Positions 19,115 to 26,895 are shown, numbered from the stretch's first letter. The stretch: DNA of 64,000 nt from Sphingomonadaceae bacterium (GCA_947476735.1 CANJRZ010000002.1:1-64000), one strand, 5' to 3'. Notes: generated by a model from the sequence alone, not told the origin. Numbers and translations: made by a program.

Positions 19115-19708
19115 CGTCTCGCGCCCTATTCCGCTTGGCGCTTCACCGAGCCTCTGCGAGTCTCGGCCTATCTGGTCACGATCGACTGATGCGGGCGCTG
19201 CCGCGCCGCCGCTTATATCATGGTGCGGAGCCGTGCGATGGGCGAGACCCCGAGCCTGCACCCGCCATGCACCTCTAAGTCGGGCGGAAGCCTCAACGCA
19301 GCGGTGGCCGCGCGCCCTGCCCAGCGAGGCCCCGCGTGGAAGCCTTTATCGGCATCATGACGGCAGCGTTCAGCTCCTGCCGTCCCGGTGGTGGTTCTGG
19401 CACGACGAACCTTCCCATCATCCATCTCGCCCTGCACGAGGCGCGCGCGCCGTGGCAGTGAAGGCAGCACCCGGGTCCAACCCGCGAGATTCGACCTGCA
19501 TGATGGCCGTCCCGCGCCCGGCGCAACGGCGAGGCTGAGGCAATCAGAGCCGCATTATGGTGACGGATCGACGCATGGTGACGACGCCGGACGAGCGACG
19601 AGACAAGCGTGTCCTGCTTCTCGGATCCATGTCCATTGCCCGCCCGTGGGGGTCCATCCCCTCTCTTTCCTGAACGACCTAAGCCGGCCGTCCACCCCCT
19701 CCAACCCG

Positions 19709-19763
19709 CGATCATACGGACCGAGTTGCCGCTTCGCGGCTGCCCGCACCACTCCTTTGATCG
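19709..19763 (+). repeat. Second structured repeat, copy B (upstream of ssb)
   Basis: Identical 27-nt core (19721-19747) enclosed by CGATCA / TGATCG. Confidence 0.6.
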
Positions 19764-19870
19764 GGGTTCCCCTCCGCGTCTTCGCGCTCCGGTGGAGAGG
19801 TCGTCCTGGCCGTCTTTGACGGTGTTCAGTCGAGGGGACGGACCCCCGGCGAACAAAAAGGAACCTCGAA

Positions 19871-20284
19871 ATGCAGAACCTCGTCATCCTCGCCGGCAAC
19901 GTCGGCGCCACGCCTGAGACCCGCACCACCCAGGGCGGCACCAAGATCACCCAGTTCAGCCTTGCGACCTCACGCCCCAAGCGCGACAGCGACGGCAAGA
20001 CCATGAAGGATGGTGAAGGTCGCCGGGTCGAGGACACCGAGTGGCACCGCATCACCTGCTTCAACGGCATCGGCAAGACCGTCGCGCAGTATGTCGAGAC
20101 GGGCCAGAAGGTTATGGTTCGGGGCCGGATCCACTACACCCGCTGGACCGACCAGGAGAATATCGACCGCTACGGGGTCGAGATCATTGCCGACGAAGTG
20201 ACCTTCCTCTCCTACGGCAAATCCCGCCAGCAGAAGGGTGGCAGCCAAGACGACAACCTTGGGGATGATGATATCCCCTTCTGA
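19871..20284 (+). CDS. ssb: Single-stranded DNA-binding protein
   Basis: MQNLVILAGNVGATPETRTTQGGTKITQFSLATSRPKRD...TEWHRITCFNGIGKTVAQYVETGQKVMVRGRIHYTRWTDQ, acidic tail DDDIPF. Confidence 0.95.
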   Translation: MQNLVILAGNVGATPETRTTQGGTKITQFSLATSRPKRDSDGKTMKDGEGRRVEDTEWHRITCFNGIGKTVAQYVETGQKVMVRGRIHYTRWTDQENIDRYGVEIIADEVTFLSYGKSRQQKGGSQDDNLGDDDIPF

Positions 20285-20295
20285 GCGGGGCAGGA

Positions 20296-20321
20296 AGGCC
20301 CGGAGCTTCGGCTCCGGGCCT
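20296..20321 (+). terminator. Terminator-like hairpin after ssb
   Basis: AGGCCCGGAGC-TTCG-GCTCCGGGCCT, perfect 11-bp stem with TTCG loop. Confidence 0.75.
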
Positions 20322-20347
20322 CTCGCCGTTGGCCCCTTCCTTCCAAT

Positions 20348-20854
20348 CTAACAGCAATCGGTTTGCGCCGGATCGTAGATATAGCTGCCTACGAGGTCGA
20401 GGAGGCCTGCCATCGCTTGTGTTGCGGTATTTCGATCTGGCGCCGTCCAGCTCGAGCTTTGGGGGTATCGGAACAGCTGAAGCGCATGGGGTTGATCGAG
20501 AGCCTCTATGAGCCTGTCTATTGAAAGATCTTGGGCGGAATATAATCCCCCGCGGATCGCCTGGGCATAACAGCGTTCGAGGCTGTGGCCCATCATCATC
20601 AGCCATTCTTCATCATGGCCCTGGTGACTCAATGCGGCCTTAAGCGAAAGTTCAAGGGCATGGGCAATGAGCTGAAACAGGGGCCGCTCAATTGCCTGGT
20701 TCTCTGGCGCGTGCTCGCCCACCATTTTCGCTGCGTCGCCATAGGAGGCAGCCATCGAGAGATATTCACAGGCGCGGCGATTGGGATAGGTCCCTGCGGC
20801 AGCCGAAACGGACATCCCCTGAAGATGGCAGATTGGTGGGTGCAGCCAAGCCAA
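20348..20854 (-). CDS. HEPN-like domain protein
   Basis: LIAHALELSLKAALSHQGHDEEWLMMMGHSLERCYAQAIRGGL resembles HEPN-type LE.LKA..GH.L segments; lone reverse-strand gene. Confidence 0.5.
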   Translation of the reverse strand: MAWLHPPICHLQGMSVSAAAGTYPNRRACEYLSMAASYGDAAKMVGEHAPENQAIERPLFQLIAHALELSLKAALSHQGHDEEWLMMMGHSLERCYAQAIRGGLYSAQDLSIDRLIEALDQPHALQLFRYPQSSSWTAPDRNTATQAMAGLLDLVGSYIYDPAQTDCC

Positions 20855-21011
20855 AAAAATCCGAGGCTACCGGCGCGACCCTAGTGGCGAGCGCCGCTGG
20901 CCCCCCGTAATAGGTAGACACCGGCTTCTGGGCGCCTCGCGCATTGCAAATTGATAGCAGATAAGGTATATTGCCATCAACGATGTCAATCAAACCGGAG
21001 TGCGATCAGCT

Positions 21012-21266
21012 ATGGCAGCCGTCACGATTCGCAACTTGTCCGATGAAACATACCGTGCCTTGAAGGTAAGGGCAGCGCATCATGGGCGCAGTGCCGAGGC
21101 TGAGATGCGCGAAATTCTGGAACATGCCGCGCGACCGACCGACCGCGTCAAACTGGGATCGTTGCTGGTCTCCATCGGCCGGGAGGCCAGCATGAGCGAC
21201 GCAGAAGCAGAGCATTTTGCTCAGCTGCGTGACAAGACTCCTGCCGAGCCTATGAGGTTCGAGTGA
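21012..21266 (+). CDS. FitA-like ribbon-helix-helix antitoxin
   Basis: MAAVTIRNLSDETYRALKVRAAHHGRSAEAEMREILEHAARPTDRVKLGSLLVSIGREA. Confidence 0.85.
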   Translation: MAAVTIRNLSDETYRALKVRAAHHGRSAEAEMREILEHAARPTDRVKLGSLLVSIGREASMSDAEAEHFAQLRDKTPAEPMRFE

Positions 21267-21688
21267 TCCTGCTCGACACCAATGTAATCTCAGAGCTGTG
21301 GAAGCCCGTGCCTGACCCGCATGTCCTGGCATGGGTCGATGCTCAAGTGATCGACACACTCTATCTGTCGGCCATAACCGTGGCCGAGCTTCGTTTCGGC
21401 ATTGCCGCCATGCCGGCCGGCAAGCGACGTGAAACGCTTGATCGCCGGTTGGAACAGGAAGTGCTGCCCCTGTTTGACAGCCGCGTTCTGCCGTTCGACT
21501 TGGAAGCCTCGCGGGCTTTCGCCCACTTGATGGTGGTGGCGAAGGACGCGGGTAGAGCGGTTGGAACAGCTGACGGCTATATCGCGGCCACGGCTGCGGC
21601 AAGTCGCCTTATAGTCGCCACCCGAGACACGAATCCCTTCGAGGCGGCCGGAATAAGCACCGTCAATCCTTGGATGGCTTCACTCTAA
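21263..21688 (+). CDS. FitB/VapC-type PIN-domain toxin
   Basis: MILLDTNVISELWKPVPDPHVLAWVD...LSAITVAELRFGIAAMP...TADGYIAATAAASRLIVATRDTNPFEAAG; start overlaps antitoxin stop. Confidence 0.9.
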   Translation: MILLDTNVISELWKPVPDPHVLAWVDAQVIDTLYLSAITVAELRFGIAAMPAGKRRETLDRRLEQEVLPLFDSRVLPFDLEASRAFAHLMVVAKDAGRAVGTADGYIAATAAASRLIVATRDTNPFEAAGISTVNPWMASL

Positions 21689-21731
21689 ATTGGCCCGGAT
21701 CTAGCGATCTCACTTTGATCGCGGCAGCCGG

Positions 21732-22139
21732 TCAGGAACACCAATCCGGTTTGGGCCGATGGCGGAGCCAAGGTCGCGCGGCACCTGTGGCGATAAGCGC
21801 CTGGCCCAAGTCTCTGCCATCGACGCGGACGCGCGCCACCGTCCGGTTGTAACTGCGCCCTACCCGCTCGAACGTCACGACCTTGCCGTCGAGCAGCCCA
21901 CGCGCGCGCCGCGATGCGGCTTTGCCGCGCTCTATTTCAAGGCGACATTTCGCCTGGCGGGCGTGAATCTCGGGCGCATCGATATTGGCGATCCTGATGC
22001 GCTCGCCACTCGTCAGGCGGAAGGTGTCGCCATCGGTCACGTAACGGACCCGTCCGGTGTCGGACGGAGCCGATGCACCCGATGCCGCGCCGCTCATCGC
22101 CGTCAGGCAGATCAATATCGGAATATGCAACGAGGTCAT
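21732..22139 (-). CDS. Thermonuclease (SNase-like) family protein
   Basis: Within ORF 21732..22358; MTSLHIPILICLTAMSGAASG (signal peptide) ...VTDGDTFRLTSGERIRIANIDAPEIHARQAKC...GRSYNRTVARVRVDGRDLGQALIATGAARPW. Confidence 0.88.
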   Translation of the reverse strand: MTSLHIPILICLTAMSGAASGASAPSDTGRVRYVTDGDTFRLTSGERIRIANIDAPEIHARQAKCRLEIERGKAASRRARGLLDGKVVTFERVGRSYNRTVARVRVDGRDLGQALIATGAARPWLRHRPKPDWCS

Positions 22140-22439
22140 CGCCAGGACAGTAGCGCCTGAGATACGTAGAACAAGATGCGAACGGTTTGCCGGTTGTTCC
22201 TGCCCTTTTTGCGATCGACCTGGTGGGCAAGCGGCATCCGATACCGGCAGCTTCACCCCGCTCTTTGAGGCGCAATCCTTGGTCGCTCCCGCGGGCCTAA
22301 TGCGATCAACCCGTAAAGGGTCCGTACGCTTTGCTACGGCCTTTTGCCGTGCCGCCAAAAGGTGATCGCGGCCACGAGACCGACACTTCGGGCGCCAGTC
22401 GAGCGGGGATGAACCTGCCGGCTTGCAAGGAGCCTCGAT

Positions 22440-22604
22440 ATGTTCACCGACATCTGGACCGCCCGCAGAAGCGCACTCAGCCTTTCGAAAACCCTGATGG
22501 TCGCAACGATGGTCATCTCCATCGGAGCCCAGTTCGCCGTCATCACCGCCGACGACTTCGACGGCGACGTTGCGGTCATCAACGAATATGATCCCTTCGC
22601 CTAA
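22440..22604 (+). CDS. Small hydrophobic protein (54 aa)
   Basis: ATG 22440: MFTDIWTARRSALSLSKTLMVATMVISIGAQFAVITADDFDGDVAVINEYDPFA* with AAGGAG RBS; below ORF-track cutoff. Confidence 0.5.
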   Translation: MFTDIWTARRSALSLSKTLMVATMVISIGAQFAVITADDFDGDVAVINEYDPFA

Positions 22605-22610
22605 CCTCCA

Positions 22611-22631
22611 GGCGGGGGCTTCGCCCCCGCC
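22611..22631 (+). terminator. Terminator-like hairpin
   Basis: GGCGGGGGC-TTC-GCCCCCGCC followed by CCTTCTTT. Confidence 0.7.
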
Positions 22632-22643
22632 CCTTCTTTAGAG

Positions 22644-23171
22644 ATGCAGCCTTTGGATGACCTGACAGAGCAAGCCAGTGCCCATTACATCCACTCGACC
22701 CTGCGCGAACGCATCGTTGAACATGTGTTCGTAGGCGAGGCGCTGCGGCGGCTGTGGCAACGCGGCGTGACCGGGGTCGAGGTGCTGCGTTCCGAGTTCG
22801 ATGCCGGCGGCTACGATCTCGTAATGAGCTACAAGGCGATCACCCGGCACATCCAGTTCAAGACCGTGACACTGGGCGGGCGGGCGCCGCGTGTGACCGC
22901 AAGCCTGAAGTTGATGGAGAAGCCGAGCGGTTGCATCATCTGGATCGTGGTCTCGCCCGATCTCGATCTCGTTTCCTATCTCTGGTTCGGCAATGCACCA
23001 GATGTGCCCCTGCCCGATATCAGCGGCTTTCCCGTTGCTCGCCATGCCAAAGGGACATCGGCTGGCAAGAAGAACGAGCGGCCGATGCACCGGGTGATCG
23101 CCAAAGGAAAATTCGAAAATATCGCTTCGCTCGATCTGGTCCTGGGCAAGCTGTTTGGGCCGTTGCCGTAA
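22644..23171 (+). CDS. Putative PD-(D/E)XK-fold protein (DUF4365-like)
   Basis: HVFVGEALRRLWQRGVTGVEVLRSEFDAGGYDLVMSYKAITRHIQFKTVTL: E...D...QxK spacing. Confidence 0.5.
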   Translation: MQPLDDLTEQASAHYIHSTLRERIVEHVFVGEALRRLWQRGVTGVEVLRSEFDAGGYDLVMSYKAITRHIQFKTVTLGGRAPRVTASLKLMEKPSGCIIWIVVSPDLDLVSYLWFGNAPDVPLPDISGFPVARHAKGTSAGKKNERPMHRVIAKGKFENIASLDLVLGKLFGPLP

Positions 23172-23277
23172 GGGTTTTCGGGCACCGGCTGCGCCGGACC
23201 GGGCTCTAGGCTGACGCCCCGAGCCCCGTGCCGGGTCTCGGCCCTCCGGGTGACGATCCCTTGCTGAAGTGGATGCG

Positions 23278-23568
23278 CTACTCCGCGATGCCAGAGGCGA
23301 TCAACGTCTGGGCCGTGACCGGCGCCGGGCCATCGCCAAGCGTTTCGCGCAGCGCCGCCTCTTCGAGCAGCACGTGCCAGGGCGCGCCGTAGGTTCTGGC
23401 TGCCAGATAGAACGCCGCGCCATCGCACGCGACCATCCGGCACCGCTCCTGGGTGTCGATGAGCGACCACCCTGCCCCGTACCGCGCGACCAGATCGGCC
23501 GGATCGACCCGCATCAAGGCGCCGCAACGCCGGCATTGGCTGCGTATGAGGATGTTGCGGCTTGCCAT
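23278..23568 (-). CDS. Hypothetical protein with CxxC motif
   Basis: Within ORF 23278..23736; MASRNILIRSQCRRCGALMRVDPADLVARYGAGWSLIDTQERCRMVACDGAAFYLAARTYG. Confidence 0.5.
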   Translation of the reverse strand: MASRNILIRSQCRRCGALMRVDPADLVARYGAGWSLIDTQERCRMVACDGAAFYLAARTYGAPWHVLLEEAALRETLGDGPAPVTAQTLIASGIAE

Positions 23569-23885
23569 GACGCCGACGGTCTTTGTCCAGTTGGGCCAGA
23601 GAGTGTGGAGCGCAGCGGTCATCTCGGATGACGATAGTCCGCTTGTCCTCAGCCGGTCCAGAAGTCCTTGACGGCATGTGATGTCTTGGGTGCCGCAAGC
23701 CGCCGAAGTGACGGGATCATCACCATGTCCGGTCATTGCCGGGGCGCATCTCCGCGCAAGCCCGTAGCCGGGCTTCTCCTCTCACGTTTCGACCCTGCGG
23801 GTGCGCGCACCTGCTGTGCCCCGGCCAGCCGGTCCCTGTCGAAAGACCCCGATCGGCGGGGTTTGAGCAAGCACAGGATCAGCAC

Positions 23886-24278
23886 ATGTCCGATCGACCA
23901 ATCTCCCTTGCCCCAGCCATGGATCGTATCTCGACCATCGCGACCCTCAACGACGCGCTGCGGCAGAACCTCACTCAACCCGGCCATAACCGCGTGGTGA
24001 TGACCCTCGGCGTCCAGGATCTGATCGGCGACGTCAGCCTGTTCCGCAACTTCCATGCCCGAGCCGAATTGCTCCGCGCTATCCGGGATTATGATCAATT
24101 CGGCGTCGACGTGGATCCGCACGGCGAGCGGGATTTCGGCCGCTTCACGTTTCGCGACGCAGCGCTTTACTGGAAGATCGATTATTATGATCGCGCGCTC
24201 GACTTCGGCTCACCCGATCCTGCCGATCCGCAAGTCACCACCCGGGTGGTGACAATTCTCCTGACCAGCGAATATTGA
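23886..24278 (+). CDS. DUF3768-like protein
   Basis: Within ORF 23736..24278; MSDRPISLAPAMDRISTIATLNDALRQNLTQPGHNRVVMTLGVQDL...AIRDYDQFGVDVDPHGERDFGRFTF. Confidence 0.75.
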   Translation: MSDRPISLAPAMDRISTIATLNDALRQNLTQPGHNRVVMTLGVQDLIGDVSLFRNFHARAELLRAIRDYDQFGVDVDPHGERDFGRFTFRDAALYWKIDYYDRALDFGSPDPADPQVTTRVVTILLTSEY

Positions 24279-24283
24279 GATAG

Positions 24284-24310
24284 GCTGGCCCCGTCCCTCA
24301 CGGGGCCAGC
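24284..24310. terminator. Hairpin downstream of DUF3768 gene
   Basis: GCTGGCCCCGT-ccctc-ACGGGGCCAGC, perfect 11-bp stem, no T-tract. Confidence 0.6.
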
Positions 24311-24337
24311 TGACGCTCGACCGGTCGCTTGTCGCAA

Positions 24338-24355
24338 AGTCTGCTTGAGCAGACT
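24338..24355. repeat. 18-bp near-perfect palindrome, left copy
   Basis: AGTCTGCTTGAGCAGACT; matches 26998..27015 at 17/18. Confidence 0.85.
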
Positions 24356-24389
24356 TGCGTCAGACATCGTCGCAGGTCCGCATCAATTC

Positions 24390-24423
24390 GCCGCACCTGT
24401 ATTGAATTCAATACAGGTGCGGC
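24390..24423. promoter_or_regulatory. 34-bp perfect palindrome, candidate partition site or operator
   Basis: GCCGCACCTGTATTGAATTCAATACAGGTGCGGC; all 17 pairs checked by hand. Confidence 0.75.
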
Positions 24424-24457
24424 ATAGTCTTTCTACCTTGTTGTCTGGGAGGAGAGG

Positions 24458-24706
24458 GTGCCGGTGGGGGGTGCAGGGCAGGGGAGCGAAAGCAGGCGTT
24501 CCGCCTTTTTGCAGCTTCGGGTGACCCCGACGATGCACAGCGCGATCATGCGCCTGGCGCTCGACCACGACAATCTCACAGTCCGCGCGCTCGTCATGAA
24601 CGCACTCAAGCAAACCTATGGTCTCGATGTCCCTGACGAGGAGCTTCGCGACCGGCGCGGCCGTCAGGCACGACCAGCGCATTCCGAGGAGACCGACCAT
24701 GGCTGA
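24458..24706 (+). CDS. Small putative ribbon-helix-helix-type protein upstream of parA
   Basis: FLQLRVTPTMHSAIMRLALDHDNLTVRALVMNALKQTYGLDVPDEELRDRRG; GTG start at 24458 or 24464. Confidence 0.5.
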   Translation: MPVGGAGQGSESRRSAFLQLRVTPTMHSAIMRLALDHDNLTVRALVMNALKQTYGLDVPDEELRDRRGRQARPAHSEETDHG

Positions 24707-24872
24707 GTATTTTTCGCGGCATCCTGATCATGCCATCCTGTTTGCGTTCGCCTGCTTTGCGCTGACCGTCTATCTGTTCCGCTATGTCGGACCCCGGTTC
24801 GGCGCGCGCGGCGACTGGTCCGCGCGAGACCATTATGAGCGCAACCTTCGTAACGGCGGCGACGACTTTTGA
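24699..24872 (+). CDS. Small single-TM protein (57 aa)
   Basis: ATG 24699: MAEYFSRHPDHAILFAFACFALTVYLFRYVGPRFGARGDW. Confidence 0.5.
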   Translation: MAEYFSRHPDHAILFAFACFALTVYLFRYVGPRFGARGDWSARDHYERNLRNGGDDF

Positions 24873-24900
24873 GCGCGACTGAAGGGAACGGAATACAGAC

Positions 24901-25665
24901 GTGAAGACCATCGTGATCAGCCTGCTGAAAGGCGGCGTCGGCAAGACCTTCTTTGCAACCCATCTCGCCTGGTATCTCGCCGAGCAGGAAGGGCGGAGGG
25001 TCGCGTTTCTCGACCTGGATCCGCAGGGGAGCTCGACGCGGCGTTTGGCGAAAGAGCGGACGGGCCTGTTCTCGGCCGACCTGTTCGATCCCGAAGCGAA
25101 GCTGGCGGTCGGCGACACGGCGGGGATCACGGTATTTGGTGCCGACTCCCGGCTGCAGATGATCAAGGCCGCAGAGGATGTGCGTGATTTCATCGTCCGG
25201 TTTCGCGCGCTGCCCGAGCATTTCGACTATTGCGTGATCGACACCGGACCCAAGTGGGACGAACTCACCCTGAGCGCGATGGCGGTCGCCGATGAAGTCA
25301 TCGCGCCCGTCCAGGTCGCCGAAGACTCGATCGAGTGCGCCAAGATGCTGCTGACGGCACTGAAAAAGGCAGAAGCCGCGCGCGGCGGTCGCAAGGTCAA
25401 TTTCCTCGGGCTGTTGCCCTCGATGGTGAATGCCTTCGACAAGCGCGAGATGGACAATGCCGTGAAGCTCGCGACGGCGGTCGGGCCGACGATGATGTTC
25501 CCGGCGTTCGTGAAGGCCCGCCCGACCTACAAGCATTCGGCCGAGAACCACCATGCGGTCTGGCACGAGAAGGGAAGCGGCGCCAAGGCGGCATCGGAGG
25601 AAATCCGCAGCATCCTCGCCGAAGTGGAGCGCCGGGTAGAGGCGCGGACGAAGGAGACCGCCTGA
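24901..25665 (+). CDS. parA: ParA family ATPase
   Basis: MKTIVISLLKGGVGKTFFATHLAWYLAEQEGRRVAFLDLDPQGSSTRRL; start GTG. Confidence 0.93.
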   Translation: MKTIVISLLKGGVGKTFFATHLAWYLAEQEGRRVAFLDLDPQGSSTRRLAKERTGLFSADLFDPEAKLAVGDTAGITVFGADSRLQMIKAAEDVRDFIVRFRALPEHFDYCVIDTGPKWDELTLSAMAVADEVIAPVQVAEDSIECAKMLLTALKKAEAARGGRKVNFLGLLPSMVNAFDKREMDNAVKLATAVGPTMMFPAFVKARPTYKHSAENHHAVWHEKGSGAKAASEEIRSILAEVERRVEARTKETA

Positions 25666-26561
25666 TGGGCAAGTTCGACCAACGGGCCGAAGAATTCGGG
25701 ATGCTGGTCGGCGCGCACGAGAGTGCGCGCCGCGTCGAGGATTTGCCGCTTGAGTGGATAATCCCCGATCCCGGCAATCCTCGCACACAGTTTGACGAGA
25801 GCGAACTCGCCGAGTTGGCCGCGTCGATCGAGGCACGCGGCGTCCTGCAGCCGATCATCGTCCGGCCCAAGGATGCGGACGGCAAGCACATCATCCGCAT
25901 GGGCGAGCGGCGCTACCGCGCCTCGCTCACGGCTGGGAAGAAGACCATTCCCGCGATCGTCAGCGATGTGGGGGAGGGGGGCGATATCCTTGCCGACCAG
26001 ATCGTCGAGAACGACCAGCGTGCCGGCCTCTCCGCGCAGGAGCTTGCGCTTGGCGTCGAACGGATGCTGGCAGAGGGCAAGAACCAGGCCGACATCGCCA
26101 AGGCGCTTGGCCGCTCCAAGCAGTTCGTCTCGCTCTATGCGGCTTATGGCGAGATGGAGCCGTATCTGCGCGAGGCGATCGACAAGGCCCCCATCCGCGT
26201 CCTCTACGATTTGCACCGCGCTGCCCGAAAGCATCCGGTCGAGGTGCGCGCATTCGTCGGGAGCTTCGGCGATCGCGGCGTGACGCTTGCCGAGGGGACG
26301 AAGTTCGTGGCGTCGCTAAAAGCGCCGGTTGCAGTAGAGGATGTACCAGCCCGGACTGAGGCTCCTTCGGCGCCGATGGAGCCGACGCCGGCGAAGGGAG
26401 CGGGCAGGGGAGGGCGGTCCTCGACGCCTACCCAGGCAAGCCCGGTCAAGGTGATGGTCGGAAGCCGTCCCGCGCGCCTGGTCCTGCCCGAACGGGTCCG
26501 GGTCGTGTTCGATGACGGCGACGAGATTGAGGTGGCGTCGACCGACCTGTCGTTCGATTGA
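25665..26561 (+). CDS. parB: ParB family partition protein
   Basis: Within ORF 25335..26561; ATG 25665 overlaps parA stop; WIIPDPGNPRTQFDESELAELAASIEARGVLQPIIVRP...IIRMGERRYRAS...QIVENDQRAGLSAQELALGVERML...QADIAKALGRSKQFVSLYAAY. Confidence 0.93.
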   Translation: MGKFDQRAEEFGMLVGAHESARRVEDLPLEWIIPDPGNPRTQFDESELAELAASIEARGVLQPIIVRPKDADGKHIIRMGERRYRASLTAGKKTIPAIVSDVGEGGDILADQIVENDQRAGLSAQELALGVERMLAEGKNQADIAKALGRSKQFVSLYAAYGEMEPYLREAIDKAPIRVLYDLHRAARKHPVEVRAFVGSFGDRGVTLAEGTKFVASLKAPVAVEDVPARTEAPSAPMEPTPAKGAGRGGRSSTPTQASPVKVMVGSRPARLVLPERVRVVFDDGDEIEVASTDLSFD

Positions 26562-26623
26562 CACGAATAGGGTAGGGTGATGAACTGAGGTTCGTGAGTC
26601 CCTGTGGGAAGCTAGGATTGCCG

Positions 26624-26833
26624 ATGGCCGGTGAGTTGGACGATATCTGCGCGCAAGTGGATTGCCCGAAATGCGGGGCGGTCCTCAACGTGCCCTTCAG
26701 CCAGATACGCTTGCAGAAGGCTGCGGCCTGTTCGTGCGGCGCGATGATCCGCCTTGAGGACGACACTCCGATCGCGGCCATTCAACGACTGATCGATGAG
26801 GCCAACCCGCCATCATCGGCTAATGATGTCTAG
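26624..26833 (+). CDS. Small zinc-ribbon-like protein
   Basis: MAGELDDICAQVDCPKCGAVLNVPFSQIRLQKAAACSCGAMIRLEDD: CxxC...CxC. Confidence 0.5.
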   Translation: MAGELDDICAQVDCPKCGAVLNVPFSQIRLQKAAACSCGAMIRLEDDTPIAAIQRLIDEANPPSSANDV

Positions 26834-26895
26834 CGCTGGATCAACCACCAGAACCCCTCACTCCGCGAAGAGAAATCGCGTTTTCAGATAGAATG

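Noticed and set aside
19029-19819. 169- and 143-aa + strand ORFs between the DUF7673-like gene and ssb
   Set aside because: Low-complexity Arg/Pro/Ser translations, overlapping frames, no RBS or motif support; region treated as non-coding with the structured repeat.
24383-24700. 105-aa minus-strand ORF
   Set aside because: Overlaps the more protein-like + strand RHH-type gene and includes the 34-bp palindrome.
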